Shown here piece after piece: positions 4,425 to 5,733 of a DNA stretch of 5,733 bases. The position numbers were made by a program, and so were the translations under genes. A model generated the notes under the pieces. That model saw nothing but the letters and a program-made list of their open reading frames with translations. It did not search any database and was not told the origin of the DNA. Origin of the DNA: an uncultured Burkholderiaceae bacterium (GTDB lineage Bacteria; Pseudomonadota; Gammaproteobacteria; Burkholderiales; Burkholderiaceae); assembly GCA_937871985.1 (NCBI GenBank), contig CALMPB010000154.1, positions 1 through 5,733 of the forward strand, in the 5' to 3' direction. Numbering within the stretch: position 1 is the stretch's first letter; each line of letters starts with the position of its first letter.

Positions 4425-5733
4425 CTTATCAGCGAACCATTCACGATTAGTTTGTTCATCCGCTTGGTGTCCGAGATCCATCGCTCCTTTAACAGCTTCA
4501 GTTCGATTGGCATCAGAAGCTGCGCGACGCCCTTCAATTGATGAACGGCCCTGCTCGATCGCACTAGCGACCTCACCCTGAAACTTGCCGAAATCACTAT
4601 CGCCGCCACCGCCGCGAGAACCGCCATGATGGCCAAGGCTTCCGCGAAGGTCCGCCTCGCTAAAATCGCTGGGTGCGGCAACTGGTCCACGGATCTCTGC
4701 AGGAGGCACTAGTTCATCACGAACCGGCTCCATGATATCCTCGACATAATCCTTCGAAATGCGATCAACTATCATATCGCGGGCGCGCATCTGCGCAGGG
4801 CTGATGTCGACGGCTTGGAGTGAGGGAGCGCCTAGGGCACGAAGCTCTGCGCTGTTGGCATACTCGTGATACCGGCTAGCAATGATTTGCGAGAGATCCT
4901 GGGACATTTGCATTCCGCCCCCTTCGCGCATCGTCCAAGTCGTACCCAACGAGCGTGATGCGTCTTCGATTTCCGCAAGCTGACGATCAATCGATTTGAT
5001 TTCCTCGACTGTCTTGTCGCGGAAAGAGCGGTTTTCGGAGTAGCCTTCGTTTCGGGAGAAATTACCGTTGCGAGAGTACGCTTCCTCGTTCAGGCGCTGA
5101 TCCTGCGAGTGATCTTCGCCGCTCCTGTTGACTTCTCCTGAAGTAATGCTCGATCGATCATTCCTACCTTGGCTAGCAGTGTCGCTGAATTGAACGCCAT
5201 CCCATGCGTCCTTGCTGATGCTGCCTCCTACACTCGCTGTTGTGCTTCCTCCACCGCCCTTGCCATTTCCGCCCTTTCCACCGCGAGCAGGTAGACCGAT
5301 AGTTCCACCTACGGTCCATTGAGTTCCCGTGCCGCCTCGATATTGGTCGGCAGAAGCTCTGGTTATGTCTGTAGACTGTGCGATATCTCGCGTGGAGCCC
5401 GATTGATCCGTTACTCCTTGTGTTTTGCTATAGTTCTCTCCCCGACTGGCCGTATTGCCATGCCCCGTCGATGCCTCAGACCCGCTGGATGAGCGGAAAC
5501 CACTGGCCTCGCTGAACCCTGCCCGTTCCAGCGCCGACACGCGCTCTGACCTCGAGTTAGTCAGCTGGGTGCGGCGTGTCTCAAGCTCGGCCGCCGCCGT
5601 GCTGATCTCGGCCGACGTCGATCGCGACATGGTAGGCGTGAACCCGAAGCTGCTGATGCCGGCGCGATTGTCATACACCGTCGTCCCGTCGGCGGTTACG
5701 CCGTATTGGGTGCCGTTGTCGTTGACGAACGTG
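4410..5733 (-). CDS. traG: Conjugal transfer mating-pair stabilisation protein TraG, C-terminal part (5' end beyond window)
   Basis: The frame is open from the right edge to TAG 4410-4412. The visible 440 residues are the C-terminal part of an F-type TraG, the inner-membrane protein with a large periplasmic tail that stabilises mating pairs and takes part in exclusion. The membrane N-terminal domain lies outside the window. A GTG at 5678 is in frame but internal; 18 more codons run upstream to the edge. From the edge, the fragment shows a Ser/Thr/Arg-rich region with heptad-like helix (residues about 36-120), a WTVGGTIGLPARGGKGG glycine-rich stretch (139-163), an Asn/Arg/Ser/Glu-rich low-complexity region (188-240), then a helical part with SQIIASRYHEYA (281-292) and ISPAQMRARDMIVDRISKDY (310-329). 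A second Gly/His-rich patch follows (366-378), then a charged end in DKDRRR. The layout and the PAQ-type segment are typical of sphingomonad TraG proteins. It is probably the last gene of its operon, since the next gene is convergent. Confidence 0.82.
   Translation of the reverse strand, partial: TFVNDNGTQYGVTADGTTVYDNRAGISSFGFTPTMSRSTSAEISTAAAELETRRTQLTNSRSERVSALERAGFSEASGFRSSSGSEASTGHGNTASRGENYSKTQGVTDQSGSTRDIAQSTDITRASADQYRGGTGTQWTVGGTIGLPARGGKGGNGKGGGGSTTASVGGSISKDAWDGVQFSDTASQGRNDRSSITSGEVNRSGEDHSQDQRLNEEAYSRNGNFSRNEGYSENRSFRDKTVEEIKSIDRQLAEIEDASRSLGTTWTMREGGGMQMSQDLSQIIASRYHEYANSAELRALGAPSLQAVDISPAQMRARDMIVDRISKDYVEDIMEPVRDELVPPAEIRGPVAAPSDFSEADLRGSLGHHGGSRGGGGDSDFGKFQGEVASAIEQGRSSIEGRRAASDANRTEAVKGAMDLGHQADEQTNREWFADKDRRR

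Noticed and set aside
4370..4690. Minus-strand open frame of 106 residues with a hydrophobic alanine-rich stretch
   Set aside because: It lies in another frame of traG and its hydrophobic part is the out-of-frame reading of the Gly-rich TraG region; it also runs over the small gene's end. No ribosome binding site was seen.
1..5733. CRISPR array, tRNA or rRNA gene, insertion sequence, or attachment site
   Set aside because: No regularly spaced repeats, no tRNA-like cloverleaf, no transposase or integrase coding sequence, and no long direct repeats were found by eye.

Overview
The window looks like accessory DNA from an alphaproteobacterium, most likely a sphingomonad (Sphingobium, Novosphingobium or Sphingomonas type). 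The clearest marker is the C-terminal part of an F-type TraG conjugation protein (minus strand, 4410 to the right edge). The GC content is moderate, several genes use GTG or TTG starts, and many genes are small and poorly conserved. Together these fit a conjugative plasmid or an integrative conjugative element. The organism is an inference from protein style, not from a marker gene.

Left third (1-1852). A possible tail of a gene entering from the left edge ends at 157 (weak call). A UPF0149 (YgfB/YecA-like) protein follows at 213-779. It meets, tail to tail with a 4-base overlap, a multi-pass membrane protein on the minus strand (776-1294). That protein lies 57 bases downstream of a LuxR-type helix-turn-helix regulator (1352-1852, minus) that carries its own C-terminal membrane segment. 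The last two probably form one operon: a membrane-tethered regulator and a membrane partner.

Middle (1853-4213). About 350 bases without a convincing gene hold only small hairpins and an A/T-rich stretch. Two overlapping plus-strand frames then follow (2210-2536 and 2505-3260). The second is a GntR-like winged-helix protein with an FCD-like C-terminal domain that lacks the usual metal-binding histidines. The two frames read as one continuous protein if one G is removed from a run of five G at 2527-2531, so this may be a frameshifted single gene. Convergent to it is a second GntR/FadR-like regulator (3283-4074, minus). Upstream of that regulator, in the divergent intergenic region, is a perfect 13-bp inverted repeat (4152-4192), the best candidate for an operator here.

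Right third (4214-5733). A 62-residue protein with a C-terminal membrane anchor and a strong ribosome binding site starts 21 bases after the inverted repeat. It ends 7 bases from the traG stop codon, with a hairpin between them. traG runs off the right edge.

A reasonable reading, which is inference, is that the GntR-like pair, the dyad operator and the small membrane protein are a control module at the 3' end of a transfer operon. The LuxR/membrane-protein pair and the UPF0149 gene are neighbouring cargo or backbone genes with no visible functional link to transfer.
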